Positions 47,260 to 57,484 are shown, numbered from the stretch's first letter. The stretch: DNA of 64,000 nt from Burkholderia sp. WAC0059 (GCF_002870125.1 NZ_PNEO01000007.1:62001-126000); one strand, 5' to 3'. Numbers and translations: made by a program. Notes: a model not told the origin generated them from the sequence alone.

Positions 47260-48086
47260 GATGCATCCCCGACAAAGATTTCTGTTTTTTTAAATGTAAT
47301 CCACTCTGATTTCTTACAAAACCTACACCGCTAACATGAGCATCAAACATCTGAGCTCCCGGAAAGCCCCAACAGATATCACTCGATTTATGCTCATACT
47401 TTTTACGTTGACATTGACTCCGATGTACCGGCAGATTCCTTTAAAAAACGACTGTTGCTGAAAATATTGAAAAATGATTGAACGGCCATTAATCACAGGA
47501 TGCACGATTCATTCGCCGTGTCCTAGCTTGCTCAGCTATAGAAAAAACCTTTTTATCCGCCGGAAACGTAGGGTCGTCGGAATGCCCCGTTGCCTAAAAC
47601 ATTCGGAGGATAAGATTAACAATTTCGTAATGCCTGATGGTGCGTCGTCGAGTACGAAAGAGTTTCCCGCCCTACTTAACCGCACCTGATCTCAATATAT
47701 GGGTTTTAATAGGGCGATTTTTCTTGCGAGCATGGAAGAATTTTCATCTACTTTATTTCATCGCAGGGATAGATGAAAGACTAGTTCACACCACAGTTTC
47801 TGGTCAAAAAATACTATCTCTCGCCTCCGGCGTGTGTGAACCTGTTGTCGACAATTCTGCATCTATTTCGCAGCGCCCAATACCGGGAGCAAGCCACACC
47901 ATTGCAGCGCACCCGATGACGTCGCCGCTTTTCAGGGCAGTGCATCCAGCGACCTCGCGCAGGGCGGCAGCAAAGTCAACTTACTGCCCACAGCCGGATC
48001 CTGTCAGAGGCACACACTGACCGGGTTGGTCACTTTTTTTGTGGATCTCAAACGCCCATCGCTTCGATGGTCCCGGTTTCCGACCA
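47260..48086. other. AT-rich gene-poor stretch
   Basis: About 830 bp between the GGDEF gene and the second PAS-LuxR gene, with low GC from 47270 to 47780. No start with a ribosome site leads to a credible protein. A minus-strand segment near 47840-47990 (LREVAGCTALKSGDVIGCAAMVWLAPG) reads like protein and may be an eroded gene; I cannot name it. Confidence 0.4.
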
Positions 48087-49262
48087 TCAGCGAGCTTTTT
48101 TTCGTTTCTTTGGCAACTCATGCTCCGATATGCCTCGCGCTCGCGCCCAGACCACCGCCCCGGTTCGCCTGTGAACGCCGATCTTCGTGTAGATCCTCGA
48201 CACGTGATTCCGAACCGTATTGCGGGAAAGCCCCAGCGTCGCGGAGATATCGTCGTCGGTCTGCCCTTCGCACATCAGACCCAGCACTTCGCGCTCGCGA
48301 GAGGTTAGGTCGGCCAGTTCCGATTCCGGATAGGCTATCCGGCGAGGCTGACGCAGCTGGGCCAGTTTCTCGATGACGGCCTGACTAAACCAGCTCGTAT
48401 CCTTCATGACACTCTCGATCGCCTGCATCAACTCGGTCTCGGAACGTTTACGCTCGGATATATCCTGAAATATCGCAAGCATGCAACGCTGGCTCTCGAC
48501 GGTGGCTACCTCCACAGAGAGAAGGCAATCCAGAAGCCCTCTCTTACTAGTGGGGAGTTGCACCTCCATACTCCTCAGGCTATCAGTCTTGCCTAGCGCC
48601 ACCCCGATGCGCCTCCACGTGGAATCGTCGAGCGCTCCGACTTCCACGATCTCCCGCCCCCGGAGGTCTTCGAAGGAATAACCCGTGGCTGCGACGAAGG
48701 CGCCGTTGACATCGATAATGCGACCATCGACAAGCGTGGCAATAACCATGGGCATGGGCGTCATAGAAAATGCCTTGTGCAACGGCACATTCTCGTGCTG
48801 CGGATTCTCCTGATCTGGCGACGGCAATAAACGATCCCGCGGACCATTAGTAGACGCCGTCAAGACGCCCTCGCGTCGGGATTCGTCCGCCTTGCGCTCC
48901 GAGATATCACGCATGACCAATACGATGCCGGAGGCCACGACGTCTCCTTCGCGCTGTGCCATGCGCGCGTTCACTTCCATCCACGCATAACTGCCGTCCT
49001 TCCTTCGCATACGTACTTCGGTCGGCACAGTATCCGCACCGGTCAACAACAATCTCCCGTGCGCTGCACCTACTGTGGGCAGATCTGGCGGAAAAACAAA
49101 GGCGTCCGGCCCCTTTCCCACCATTTCGTGCGGCTTCCAGCCGAGGATCCGCTCGCAGGACGGAGAAGCGTATTGCATGACCAGATCGAGTCCCACCAGA
49201 CAAACCATGTCGGCACTATTTTCTGCCAGAAACTTAAAATCGTCTTCATCCTGTTTCGGCAT
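48087..49262 (-). CDS. PAS-PAS-LuxR transcriptional regulator
   Basis: 391 residues. Two PAS domains (about 5-125 and 160-275) are followed by a linker (IESVMKDTSWFSQAVIEKLAQLRQ) and a LuxR-type HTH (LTSREREVLGLMCEGQTDDDISATLGLSRNTVRNHV). It ends with a basic tail, KKRKKAR. No receiver or membrane domain is seen. Linker and HTH closely match the three-PAS regulator at 35807-37336, so the two are paralogues. AT-rich DNA flanks it on both sides. Confidence 0.88.
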   Translation of the reverse strand: MPKQDEDDFKFLAENSADMVCLVGLDLVMQYASPSCERILGWKPHEMVGKGPDAFVFPPDLPTVGAAHGRLLLTGADTVPTEVRMRRKDGSYAWMEVNARMAQREGDVVASGIVLVMRDISERKADESRREGVLTASTNGPRDRLLPSPDQENPQHENVPLHKAFSMTPMPMVIATLVDGRIIDVNGAFVAATGYSFEDLRGREIVEVGALDDSTWRRIGVALGKTDSLRSMEVQLPTSKRGLLDCLLSVEVATVESQRCMLAIFQDISERKRSETELMQAIESVMKDTSWFSQAVIEKLAQLRQPRRIAYPESELADLTSREREVLGLMCEGQTDDDISATLGLSRNTVRNHVSRIYTKIGVHRRTGAVVWARARGISEHELPKKRKKAR

Positions 49263-49578
49263 ATCTCCGCTCCGGTGGTTTCAGGCTGCATCCTTTCATT
49301 GAATAATATTATTTAAATGCTACATACGATGCCATTTTTATTATACAAAACCGCATCTCATATCGTGAGTTCGTGAATATAAATTTACCCAAGAAAATCA
49401 CTTCTTATAGAGTTAAATTCCAATCAGCCTACCAGCAGGAATGGCCATCGAATGTCAGGAATAGTTAACTCTCTTTCGGCTCACGTGGCCCTGTCACTAA
49501 TAAGGCGCGTCACTAAGAAATGACCTTTATCCGATAAATAATTCAGTTCAAAAGTTGAGAAATTCGTCATGATGGGAA
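49263..49578. other. AT-rich gene-free stretch
   Basis: About 315 bp of low-GC DNA between the PAS-LuxR gene and the second IS element. It probably includes the promoter of the PAS-LuxR gene. Nothing else is seen. Confidence 0.4.
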
Positions 49579-49614
49579 TCCCCCCACTTTTAACGCGAGA
49601 CAGAAGTAGAGGTT

Positions 49615-50510
49615 ATGCTGCGGCCATGAGCCGCTGTTTCGGTGTCACGCCGCCAAGGCCCATGTTGGGGCGCTCGTGATTGTATTGCCACATCCATTCG
49701 GTCGCGAAGTGCTGCACGTGTGCGAGGTCATCCCAGTAGTACTGCGACAGCCATTCATATCGCACCGTCCAGTTGAACCGCTCCACGTACGCGTTTCTGC
49801 TGCGGCTTGCCGGGCTGGATGTAGTTCAGCGCTATACCCGTGCGTCATTGCCCGCTGCGCGATCGCTTCACTCAGGTATTCAGGGCCGTTATCGCACCGT
49901 ATCACCATCGGTTTTCCCCGCCAGCCGATGATCTGTTCCAGAGCCCGTATGACTCGCGCCGAGGGTAACGAGAAGTCGATCTCGATGCCCAGTGCCTCCC
50001 GGTTGAAATCGTCGATCACGTTGAGCAGCCGGATACTGCGACCGTCCTTCAACTGGTCGTGCATGAAGTCCATCGACCACACCGCATTCACCGACGCCGG
50101 CACCACCAGTGGCTGCGGCGCCTGCCGTACAAGCCGCTTGCGAGGCTTGATGCGCAGGTTCAGCCGAGCTCCCGGTAAATCCGGTACACGCGCTTGTGGT
50201 TAAACTCGAAGCCCTTCACGTTTCGCAGGTACAGGAAGCACAGCCCAAAGCCCCAGTTGCGATGATTGTCGGTCAGCTTTAGCAGCCAGTCGGCGATCTG
50301 CTCATTCTCTTCATTGCGCAGCCGCTCGTAGCGGTAGCACGTCTGGCTGATGCCGAATGCCTCGCACGCAAGCCGGATCGATACGCCCCGGCGTGCTACT
50401 GCGTCTCTGGCCATCTCGCGGCGGGTAGATGACCTCAATCTTTTTTTGCCAGCGCCTCCGCGACGATCTCGGCCTTGATCTTCTCTTCGACGTACATCTT
50501 GCGCAGTCAC
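49615..50510 (-). pseudogene. IS3-family transposase orfB, multiply broken
   Basis: Pieces in different frames make up an integrase-type transposase: an HTH_21-like part (SIRLACEAFGISQTCYRYE...[32 protein letters not shown]), then WSMDFMHD and RCDNGPEY with the two catalytic Asp. After [13 protein letters not shown] the frame is lost before the catalytic Glu. At least two frameshifts mean that it cannot be functional. Confidence 0.8.
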
Positions 50511-50701
50511 GCGTTCTGCGCCTCAAGCTCTTTCATCTTCGCCATCAGCGACACGTCCATACCGCCATACTTGCCGCGCCAGTTGTAGAAGGTTGCGGTG
50601 CTGATGCCCAGCTCGCGGCAGATCTCCGGCACGGCAATGCCCGATTCCGCCCGCTTGAGCGCTTCCATGATCTGGCTGTCTGTGAACTTCGACTTCTTCA
50701 T
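50507..50701 (-). CDS. IS3-family transposase orfA, truncated
   Basis: A 64-residue HTH protein (KSKFTDSQIMEALKRAESGIAVPEICRELGISTATFYNW). It stops at EAQNA where related OrfA proteins continue with a leucine-zipper segment, so it is shortened by a stop or frameshift. Confidence 0.75.
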   Translation of the reverse strand: MKKSKFTDSQIMEALKRAESGIAVPEICRELGISTATFYNWRGKYGGMDVSLMAKMKELEAQNA

Positions 50702-50762
50702 TGCGTAGAACTCCCTTTGCTGGAAACTCTACTTCTGATCTCGCTTACTGCAGGGGTGGATT

Positions 50763-51105
50763 ACCGTGGGACTACTGCCAACGAACCAACCGCACTGGTC
50801 GACATCTACGTCGATGCGGCTTTCAGCCAGTTGCCAAGTTGGCGAAGACACTTGATACGCCCGTCTACACGTTGATCGAGGAGCGATACGGCATCAAGGT
50901 GACGCGAGTGGAACAGGAAATCCAGAGCCAGCTAATCGGAGGAATCCAGGCCGCTGCACTTCAGGTACCAGACGGATCAGCTGGGCTACGCATTGTCCGG
51001 ACCTACTTCGTGCGCGACCAAATAATCGAAGTCACAACTGGTCTTCATCCCGCGAGCCGCTTCAGCTACTCGATGACCTTTCAACTCACTCAGGCTCAGG
51101 GATAG
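50763..51105 (+). pseudogene. GntR-family regulator, UTRA-domain remnant
   Basis: The readable product is ALVDIYVDAAFSQLP and, in another frame after about 50838, KLAKTLDTPVYTLIEERYGIKVTRVEQEIQSQL...FVRDQIIEVTTGLHPASRFSYSMTFQL. This is the C-terminal UTRA ligand-binding domain of a GntR/HutC-type regulator. The DNA-binding half is absent, with the IS element taking its place, and one frameshift is present. It is non-functional. Confidence 0.75.
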
Positions 51106-51317
51106 GCATGACGCGACACAGCTATTTGTGTACGGCTGGGACGAATAGAGACCGTCTCTGGTCGATCTATTGTGAAAAACTCCCGTGAATCTGGAGTATT
51201 GACCATCCTAGAAACCATCAAATGACTGAGTTTCCCTACTCAGAACAAAATTCGTTTCCCGGGGACAAGCTCATTCGCCCCCCTTCTTATCTCCTATCGC
51301 TACATCACTGCCCCACG

Positions 51318-51635
51318 TTACTTGTTAACCTGATTCGATCGTACAATTTCGCCGACCGAGGTCCGCCCACGCAACAACATTGACTGGTCGGAACCAACAA
51401 TAAAAGGCCGGACGCCCATGTCGGTGAACCCGTGCACCTGCTCTGCTGCGGCGACGAACACGCCACACGCGATGCCGGAACGATGGGCCGCAAGGACAAC
51501 CCTGCGCACCGCATCTTCGATTACGGGCTCGTCGATAGAATCCACCCCGTAGGCTACGGCGAGATCCGCGCGGCCAAGCACCGCATCGATGCCTGGGGTA
51601 TTGACGATCTCGTCGACTCGGTCAACTGCCTGCGT
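51318..51635 (-). pseudogene. HpaI/HpcH-type aldolase, C-terminal remnant
   Basis: The last 105 residues match the end of 2-dehydro-3-deoxyglucarate/2,4-dihydroxyhept-2-enedioate aldolases: VDEIVNTPGIDAVLGRADLA aligns with the metal/substrate loop, and then come GIACGVFVAA and GVRPFIVGSDQSMLLRG. The N-terminal two thirds are missing. The break is about 70 bp from the terminator of tRNA-Ser, as expected for DNA cut at an island edge. Confidence 0.7.
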
Positions 51636-51704
51636 CGGCGCGGAAGATGCCGAGAAGGTCCACCGGAATCCGACTATCATTTGATGGTCGGTTTGTGGGT
51701 CGTA

Positions 51705-51743
51705 GAAAAACAAAACCCCGCAGAGCCTAGACTCTGCGGGGTT
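51705..51743 (-). terminator. Terminator of tRNA-Ser(GCT)
   Basis: A perfect 12-bp stem (aaccccgcagag / ctctgcggggtt) with loop cctaga, followed on the minus strand by a T-rich run. It lies 14 bp after the tRNA 3' end. Confidence 0.88.
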
Positions 51744-51756
51744 CCACCGCCATTTC

Positions 51757-51850
51757 TGGCGGAGACGGAGGGATTCGAACCCTCGATCCAGGTTTTGGCC
51801 CAGATGCTCCCTTAGCAGGGGAGTGCCTTCGACCTCTCGGCCACGTCTCC
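51757..51850 (-). tRNA. tRNA-Ser, anticodon GCT
   Basis: A class II tRNA of 94 nt including an encoded CCA. The acceptor GGAGACG pairs with CGTCTCC and the anticodon stem CTCCC/GGGAG encloses loop CTGCTAA with anticodon GCT, reading AGC/AGU Ser. The long variable arm and GGTTCGAATCC T-loop are as expected. tRNA-Ser genes are frequent integration sites. The DNA on its 3' side is accessory and decayed, while its 5' side is core. Confidence 0.96.
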
Positions 51851-52003
51851 CGAACCTTCGCTCGCACCAGGGAGGCAGCGCGACGAAGCCAAGATGATAG
51901 CGGGTTCGCCCGGCAAGGTCAATTTTCCAATCCCGCTTTTCCCGCGGGTGTGAAGCCCGTGTCATCCGGGCGTCATACGGAAGACCGCGGAAGAACCTAC
52001 AAG

Positions 52004-52034
52004 AAAAAACGCGCGGAAAATCCGCGCGTTTTTT
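52004..52034 (-). terminator. Terminator of lysC
   Basis: A 14-bp near-palindrome (aaaaaacgcgcgga / tccgcgcgtttttt) with a 3-nt loop, 22 bp after the lysC stop. It has A and T runs on both sides, so it can work in both directions. Confidence 0.9.
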
Positions 52035-52055
52035 CCCCGCCCAACCCCAGGCAAC

Positions 52056-53306
52056 TCAACCCTGATCGAGCTCGAACACCTTGTGCAGCGCGCGCACGGC
52101 CAGCTCCATGTACTTCTCGTCGATCAGCACGGAGATCTTGATTTCGGAAGTCGAGATCATCTGGATGTTGATGCCCTCCTCCGACAGCGTACGGAACATC
52201 TTGCTCGCGATGCCCACGTGCGAGCGCATGCCGACGCCGACCACCGACACCTTCGATACCTTCGGATCGCCAAGCACCTTCTCCGCCTGCACGTGCGCCT
52301 TGACCGTGCCGGAGAGAATCTCCATCGCGCGCTGGTAATCGCCGCGGCCCACCGTGAACGTGAAGTCGGTCTTGCCCGCCACGCTCTGGTTCTGGATGAT
52401 CATGTCGACGTCGATGTTCGCTTCCGCCACGGGGCCGAGAATCTGATACGCGATACCGGGCTTGTCGGGCACGCCCATCACGACGATACGGGCCTCGTCG
52501 CGCTGGAACGCGATGCCCGAGATGACTGCTTTTTCCATGGTGTCGTCTTCTTCAAAAGTAATCAGGGTGCCGGAGGCCATCTCCGCCTCGAGCGGCATCA
52601 GCGGGTCGGTCAGGCTCGAGAGCACACGCGTTTTCACCTGATACTTGCCCGCGAACTCGACCGAGCGGATCTGCAGCACCTTCGAGCCGAGGCTCGCCAT
52701 TTCCAGCATTTCCTCGAACGTGACGCGATCGAGCCGGCGCGCCTCCTCGACCACGCGCGGATCGGTCGTGTAGACACCGTCCACGTCCGTATAGATCAGG
52801 CATTCGTCGGCCTTGAGCGCCGCGGCCACGGCGACGGCCGAGGTGTCCGAGCCGCCGCGCCCGAGCGTCGTGATGTGGCCGTCCGGATCGATGCCCTGAA
52901 AGCCCGTGACCACGACCACCTTGCCGGCGTCGAGGTCGCGCAGCACGCGCGCGTCGTCGATCTCGCTGATGCGCGCCTTCGTGAACGCGCTGTCGGTTTT
53001 GACCGGCACCTGCCAGCCCGTGTAGCTGATCGCGTCGACGCCGGCATCCTGCAGCGCGATCGCGAGCAGACCCACGCTCACCTGCTCGCCAGTGGACGCG
53101 ATCATGTCGAGTTCGCGCGGGCTCGGCTGGGACGAAATCTCTTTCGCGAGCCCGATGAGCCGGTTGGTTTCGCCGGACATCGCCGAAGGCACGACGACCA
53201 TCCGGTGGCCTGCCTTGTGCCATTTGGCGACGCGTCTGGCGACGTTCTTGATGCGCTCGACCGAGCCCATCGAGGTGCCGCCGTATTTGTGTACGATGAG
53301 TGCCAT
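52056..53306 (-). CDS. lysC: Aspartate kinase
   Basis: Phosphorylates aspartate, the first step to Lys, Thr, Met and diaminopimelate. The 416-residue protein starts with the VHKYGGTSMGS nucleotide/substrate loop. It has GFQGID...TTLGRGGSDTSA in the kinase domain and two C-terminal ACT domains (from about 265: AVISGIAFQRDEARIVVMGVP and KVSVVGVGMRSHVG) for feedback control. The ATG at 53306 gives the family-typical start, although the ribosome site is weak. The leader to the putative promoter is long, about 390 nt. Confidence 0.96.
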   Translation of the reverse strand: MALIVHKYGGTSMGSVERIKNVARRVAKWHKAGHRMVVVPSAMSGETNRLIGLAKEISSQPSPRELDMIASTGEQVSVGLLAIALQDAGVDAISYTGWQVPVKTDSAFTKARISEIDDARVLRDLDAGKVVVVTGFQGIDPDGHITTLGRGGSDTSAVAVAAALKADECLIYTDVDGVYTTDPRVVEEARRLDRVTFEEMLEMASLGSKVLQIRSVEFAGKYQVKTRVLSSLTDPLMPLEAEMASGTLITFEEDDTMEKAVISGIAFQRDEARIVVMGVPDKPGIAYQILGPVAEANIDVDMIIQNQSVAGKTDFTFTVGRGDYQRAMEILSGTVKAHVQAEKVLGDPKVSKVSVVGVGMRSHVGIASKMFRTLSEEGINIQMISTSEIKISVLIDEKYMELAVRALHKVFELDQG

Positions 53307-53701
53307 TGTCGTTCTGAACTGAAGGTGTTGCCGCGCTGGCGCACCGAAGACGGCGCGCCGCCCGGGTAGCCCGCGCGCGGACCTGGCGGTCCGGGCGCGG
53401 ATGCGGCGGTTCCGAAGGCGCGACCCCAGGCCGGCGCGGGCGACGGCGTGAATGCAGCGCGTGCAGCACGCGCGGAGTTTGCCCCTTGAAACCTTTCTCG
53501 CGCAGGCCACCTGAAGCGCCGCGCGTCGTCCGCCTGTTTCCCGCCTGTTTCGGATGGCGCCTTCCGGAATCCCCCGTTGGGTGCCGTGGGCCGAAAGGAA
53601 AAAACGCCGCTCGTCGCATGCGCCGCTCATGACGGCCGCTTGTAACAGCCGCCTGTAACGACCACTCGTGACAGCAAAAAAGCAGACTGGGCAAACGTAT
53701 A

Positions 53702-53730
53702 ACCATACCCGATCGGACTGAAAATCACAA
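53702..53730 (-). promoter_or_regulatory. Candidate sigma-70 promoter of lysC
   Basis: On the minus strand TTGTGA, 17 nt, TATGGT. It is the best match in the 530-bp region between tilS and lysC, most of which (53307-53836) holds no gene. If used, it gives a 5' leader of roughly 390 nt containing short tgtaac repeats around 53640-53660. Confidence 0.4.
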
Positions 53731-53836
53731 GCAAGCCGCCGCGCTTCGTAGGGCAAAAACGCTTTCGCGCCAAGGATTTGGCGCCCCGTCGGAGCGCCCC
53801 CATCCAGGCAATCGGGTACGCACGGCAACACGGCAT

Positions 53837-55294
53837 TCAGGCGATCAGCAGATCCGCGCGCCATTCGATGCGCCGCCAGCGCGCCGCGCCGGCCACCTCC
53901 GCCCGCCCGTCGTCTCCCCGGTCCGCCGCCAGGGCCGCGCGATTCAGGCCGATCCGGGGCACGAACAGCAGCGCGTCGCCGCTGAACAGCAGCGGCACGT
54001 CCCGCTCCCAGGCCGGCACGCCGAACGTCTGAAACAGATTCTTGAGCGTATGGCTTCCCCCCGCCGTCGCGTTGCGCATCCGCTCGCCGCCCGTTCGCGT
54101 CCGCGCGACGAGCGGCGCGCGCATCAGGAGCGCCTCGGGCACGGCATCGGGATCGTCGGCGTTCGACGGCGCGAACACGAACGTACCGCGCCATTGCGGC
54201 AACCGCCAGACGGCCTCCCCTCGCCAGTCGAGCGTCGCCGATTCGCGCGCGGCCGGCACATCGGCTTCGCGGTCCTCGTCGTCGCGACGCGCGCCCGCCG
54301 TCTGCCAGAACACGCGACCGCGATAGCAACGCAGCCGGCGTCCCGCATGATCGACGCGCAGCCGGTGATCGCCGTTTGCATCGCCGACGTCGCGCAACTG
54401 GCGCAGCGCATCGTTGAGCCGCGCGGCGGACGCGGCCGGCAACCCGAGCGCACGCATCCAGTAGCGCATCAGGTTCAGCGCGCGCGCCTCGTCGAGCGCG
54501 AGAAGCGCGTCGCGTTCGAGCGCCTCGCCGTCGTCGTCGCACGCCGCCTCGCGCAAATCGAGCTGCGCCAGCGCGTCGAGCAGTTGCTGCGCCGAGGCCG
54601 CGTGCGCGGCCGCGCGCGCGAGCGCGTCGCGATAGCCCGGAAAATGCGCGGCCAGCGTCGGCATCACGTTCTGCCGCAGCGCGTTGCGCGCATAGCGGGT
54701 GTCGGCGTTCGATTCGTCGTCGACCCAGTGCAGCGCGCGTGCCACCGCATAGCGTTCGAGTTGCGCGCGCAGCAGATGCAGAAACGGCCGCACGCGCAGC
54801 ACGCCGCCGGGCCGGCCGTGCACCGGCGCCATGGCCGCGAGGCCGGCCATGCCCGCGCCGCGCAGCAGTTGCAGCAGCACCGTCTCGGCCTGATCGTCCG
54901 CGTGCTGCGCAAGCCACAGCGAGCGCACGCCGTATTCGGCGCACAGCGCGTCGAGCGCCCGATAACGGGCATCGCGCGCCGCCGCTTCCACGCCGAGGCC
55001 GCTGTTCTGTGCCACGGCCACGCGGCGCGCGCCGAACGACACGCCGAGCGCATCCGCCGCGGCCTCGCAATGCGCGAGCCAGCGGTCGGCGTTCGGGCTC
55101 AATCCATGGTGAACGTGCAGCACGACGCAGCGCGCGGGGCCCGCCACGCGCACGGCGGCGTCGAGCAGCACGCTCGAATCGAGTCCGCCGCTACAGGCCA
55201 GCGCGATGTGTCCGTCGGAAGGCAGCGCGAAAAGCGCAGCGGCGAGCGCATCGAGAACGATGCGCTCGCCGGTGGAATCTGCGGGGGAAGTCAC
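53837..55294 (-). CDS. tilS: tRNA(Ile)-lysidine synthetase
   Basis: Converts C34 of tRNA-Ile(CAU) to lysidine with ATP and lysine, so that it reads AUA. The 485-residue protein has the PP-loop ACSGGLDSSVLL at about residue 33, then LHVHHGLSPNAD and the QHADDQAETVLLQLLRGAG tRNA-binding loop. The TilS C-terminal domain ends in VPAWERDVPLLFSGDALLFVPRIG. GTG at 55294 is the start that fits; no ATG lies nearby. It is 52 bp downstream of accA. Confidence 0.95.
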   Translation of the reverse strand: MTSPADSTGERIVLDALAAALFALPSDGHIALACSGGLDSSVLLDAAVRVAGPARCVVLHVHHGLSPNADRWLAHCEAAADALGVSFGARRVAVAQNSGLGVEAAARDARYRALDALCAEYGVRSLWLAQHADDQAETVLLQLLRGAGMAGLAAMAPVHGRPGGVLRVRPFLHLLRAQLERYAVARALHWVDDESNADTRYARNALRQNVMPTLAAHFPGYRDALARAAAHAASAQQLLDALAQLDLREAACDDDGEALERDALLALDEARALNLMRYWMRALGLPAASAARLNDALRQLRDVGDANGDHRLRVDHAGRRLRCYRGRVFWQTAGARRDDEDREADVPAARESATLDWRGEAVWRLPQWRGTFVFAPSNADDPDAVPEALLMRAPLVARTRTGGERMRNATAGGSHTLKNLFQTFGVPAWERDVPLLFSGDALLFVPRIGLNRAALAADRGDDGRAEVAGAARWRRIEWRADLLIA

Positions 55295-55346
55295 GGGAGG
55301 ATGGCGCGGAAAGCGCCCGGAAGAGGAAAGCGCGGCGACGCCGGAT

Positions 55347-56318
<972 letters not shown>

Positions 56319-56480
56319 GAGTTGGAATCCTTGCACTTACCGGCAGCGCGTATTCTAACCGCGCCGGACGGCATCAAAATCGCGTCCAAACTATCGACAC
56401 CAGGAAGCGATAGGGGCGAGTCCGGATGGATCGCGGGCCGCGCGGACCGGATTGCCGGCGCGGGCGGTCCGGCCGCCGGC

Positions 56481-57437
56481 TCACGCCTGCGCCGGCTCGA
56501 GGCTGCGCCACATGTACCAGGTCGCCACGGTTCGCCACGGCTCCCAGTTGGCCGCCACTTCGCGCGCCTCGCTGCGCGTCACGGGCTCGCCGCTGAAGTA
56601 GTTGACGCTGATCGCGCGGATCAGGCCGAGGTCGTCGAGCGGCAGCACGTTCGGCCGCGAGAGATTGAAAATCAGGAACATTTCGGCCGTCCAGCGGCCG
56701 ATGCCGCGAATCTGCGTCAGCTCGGCGATCACGTCCTCGTCGTCCATCGAGGTCCATTTGCCGACGTGCAGCGCGCCCGACACGAAATGCTGCGCGAGGT
56801 CGAGGATGTATTCGGTCTTGCGCTTCGAGAGCCCGCAGGCCATCAGCTTCTCGTGGCCGAGCTTCAGGAATTGCTGCGGCAAGAGCTTCGGGCACGTGAG
56901 CTCGACGCGCTGCCAGACCGCCTGCGCCGCCGCGACCGAAATCTGCTGGCCGACCACCGAGCGCGCGAGCGTGACGAACGGATCGCCGCGGCTCAGCAGA
57001 TGGACGGGACCGAACTTCGGAATCAACTTCTTCAGGATCCGGTCGCGTTTGACGAGATCGGCGCAGGCGCGGTCCCAATAGGCCGGGCGCAGCATCTCGG
57101 GCTCGACGCCGCCGAGCTGGACCGGCACGGCCGCCTCGGCGACGGGCAGCGTCTCGACGATCCGGAGCTCGTCCGCGCGCGTCCCCGCCTCGGCCGTCGC
57201 CGCGCCGTTGCCTTTCGCCCGGGGCGCTTTCGTCCGGGTCGTTTTCGCCTTCAGCGCCGATGCGGCCGGCGCGCCGGCCGAACCGTTCGCGCCGTTGAGC
57301 CCGCGTTTCCTCGCGGGCGCGGCCGGCTTGCCGGCCTTCGCGGTTTTCGCTGCGCCTCTGCCGCGCGCCGCCTTCGCAGCCGCTGCGCCCGTCGGGGACG
57401 CAGACCGTTTCGTCTGCGCCTTCGTGGCCGTTGCCAT
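56481..57437 (-). CDS. DNA-3-methyladenine glycosylase II (AlkA-like) with Lys/Ala-rich tail
   Basis: Excises alkylated bases from DNA. The C-terminal 200 residues are a HhH-GPD glycosylase: the helix-hairpin-helix LTQIRGIGRWTAEMFLIF is followed by the catalytic Asp in LPLDDLGL (Asp268/269). Residues 1-90 are rich in Lys, Ala and Pro (KAARGRGAAKTAKAGKPAAPARKRG), like histone H1 tails, which is unusual for a glycosylase and may improve DNA binding. The ATG at 57437 begins this tail. Confidence 0.88.
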   Translation of the reverse strand: MATATKAQTKRSASPTGAAAAKAARGRGAAKTAKAGKPAAPARKRGLNGANGSAGAPAASALKAKTTRTKAPRAKGNGAATAEAGTRADELRIVETLPVAEAAVPVQLGGVEPEMLRPAYWDRACADLVKRDRILKKLIPKFGPVHLLSRGDPFVTLARSVVGQQISVAAAQAVWQRVELTCPKLLPQQFLKLGHEKLMACGLSKRKTEYILDLAQHFVSGALHVGKWTSMDDEDVIAELTQIRGIGRWTAEMFLIFNLSRPNVLPLDDLGLIRAISVNYFSGEPVTRSEAREVAANWEPWRTVATWYMWRSLEPAQA

Positions 57438-57484
57438 CCTGCCTCCTGCCTCGCGAATCGATCAGTGGAAACGGGATAGCCGGC

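Larger units (their letters stand above)
49579..50762 (-). mobile_element. IS3-family insertion sequence, heavily decayed
   Basis: About 1.18 kb. Imperfect inverted ends: left gcgagacagaagtagag (49595-49611), right the reverse complement of gcgagatcagaagtagag (50727-50744), with partly matching C-rich flanks outward. It holds a short orfA and an orfB with several frame breaks, of a different IS3 subgroup from the element at 32948-34092. It is inserted beside, or into, a GntR-type gene. The outer ends are approximate. Confidence 0.7.
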
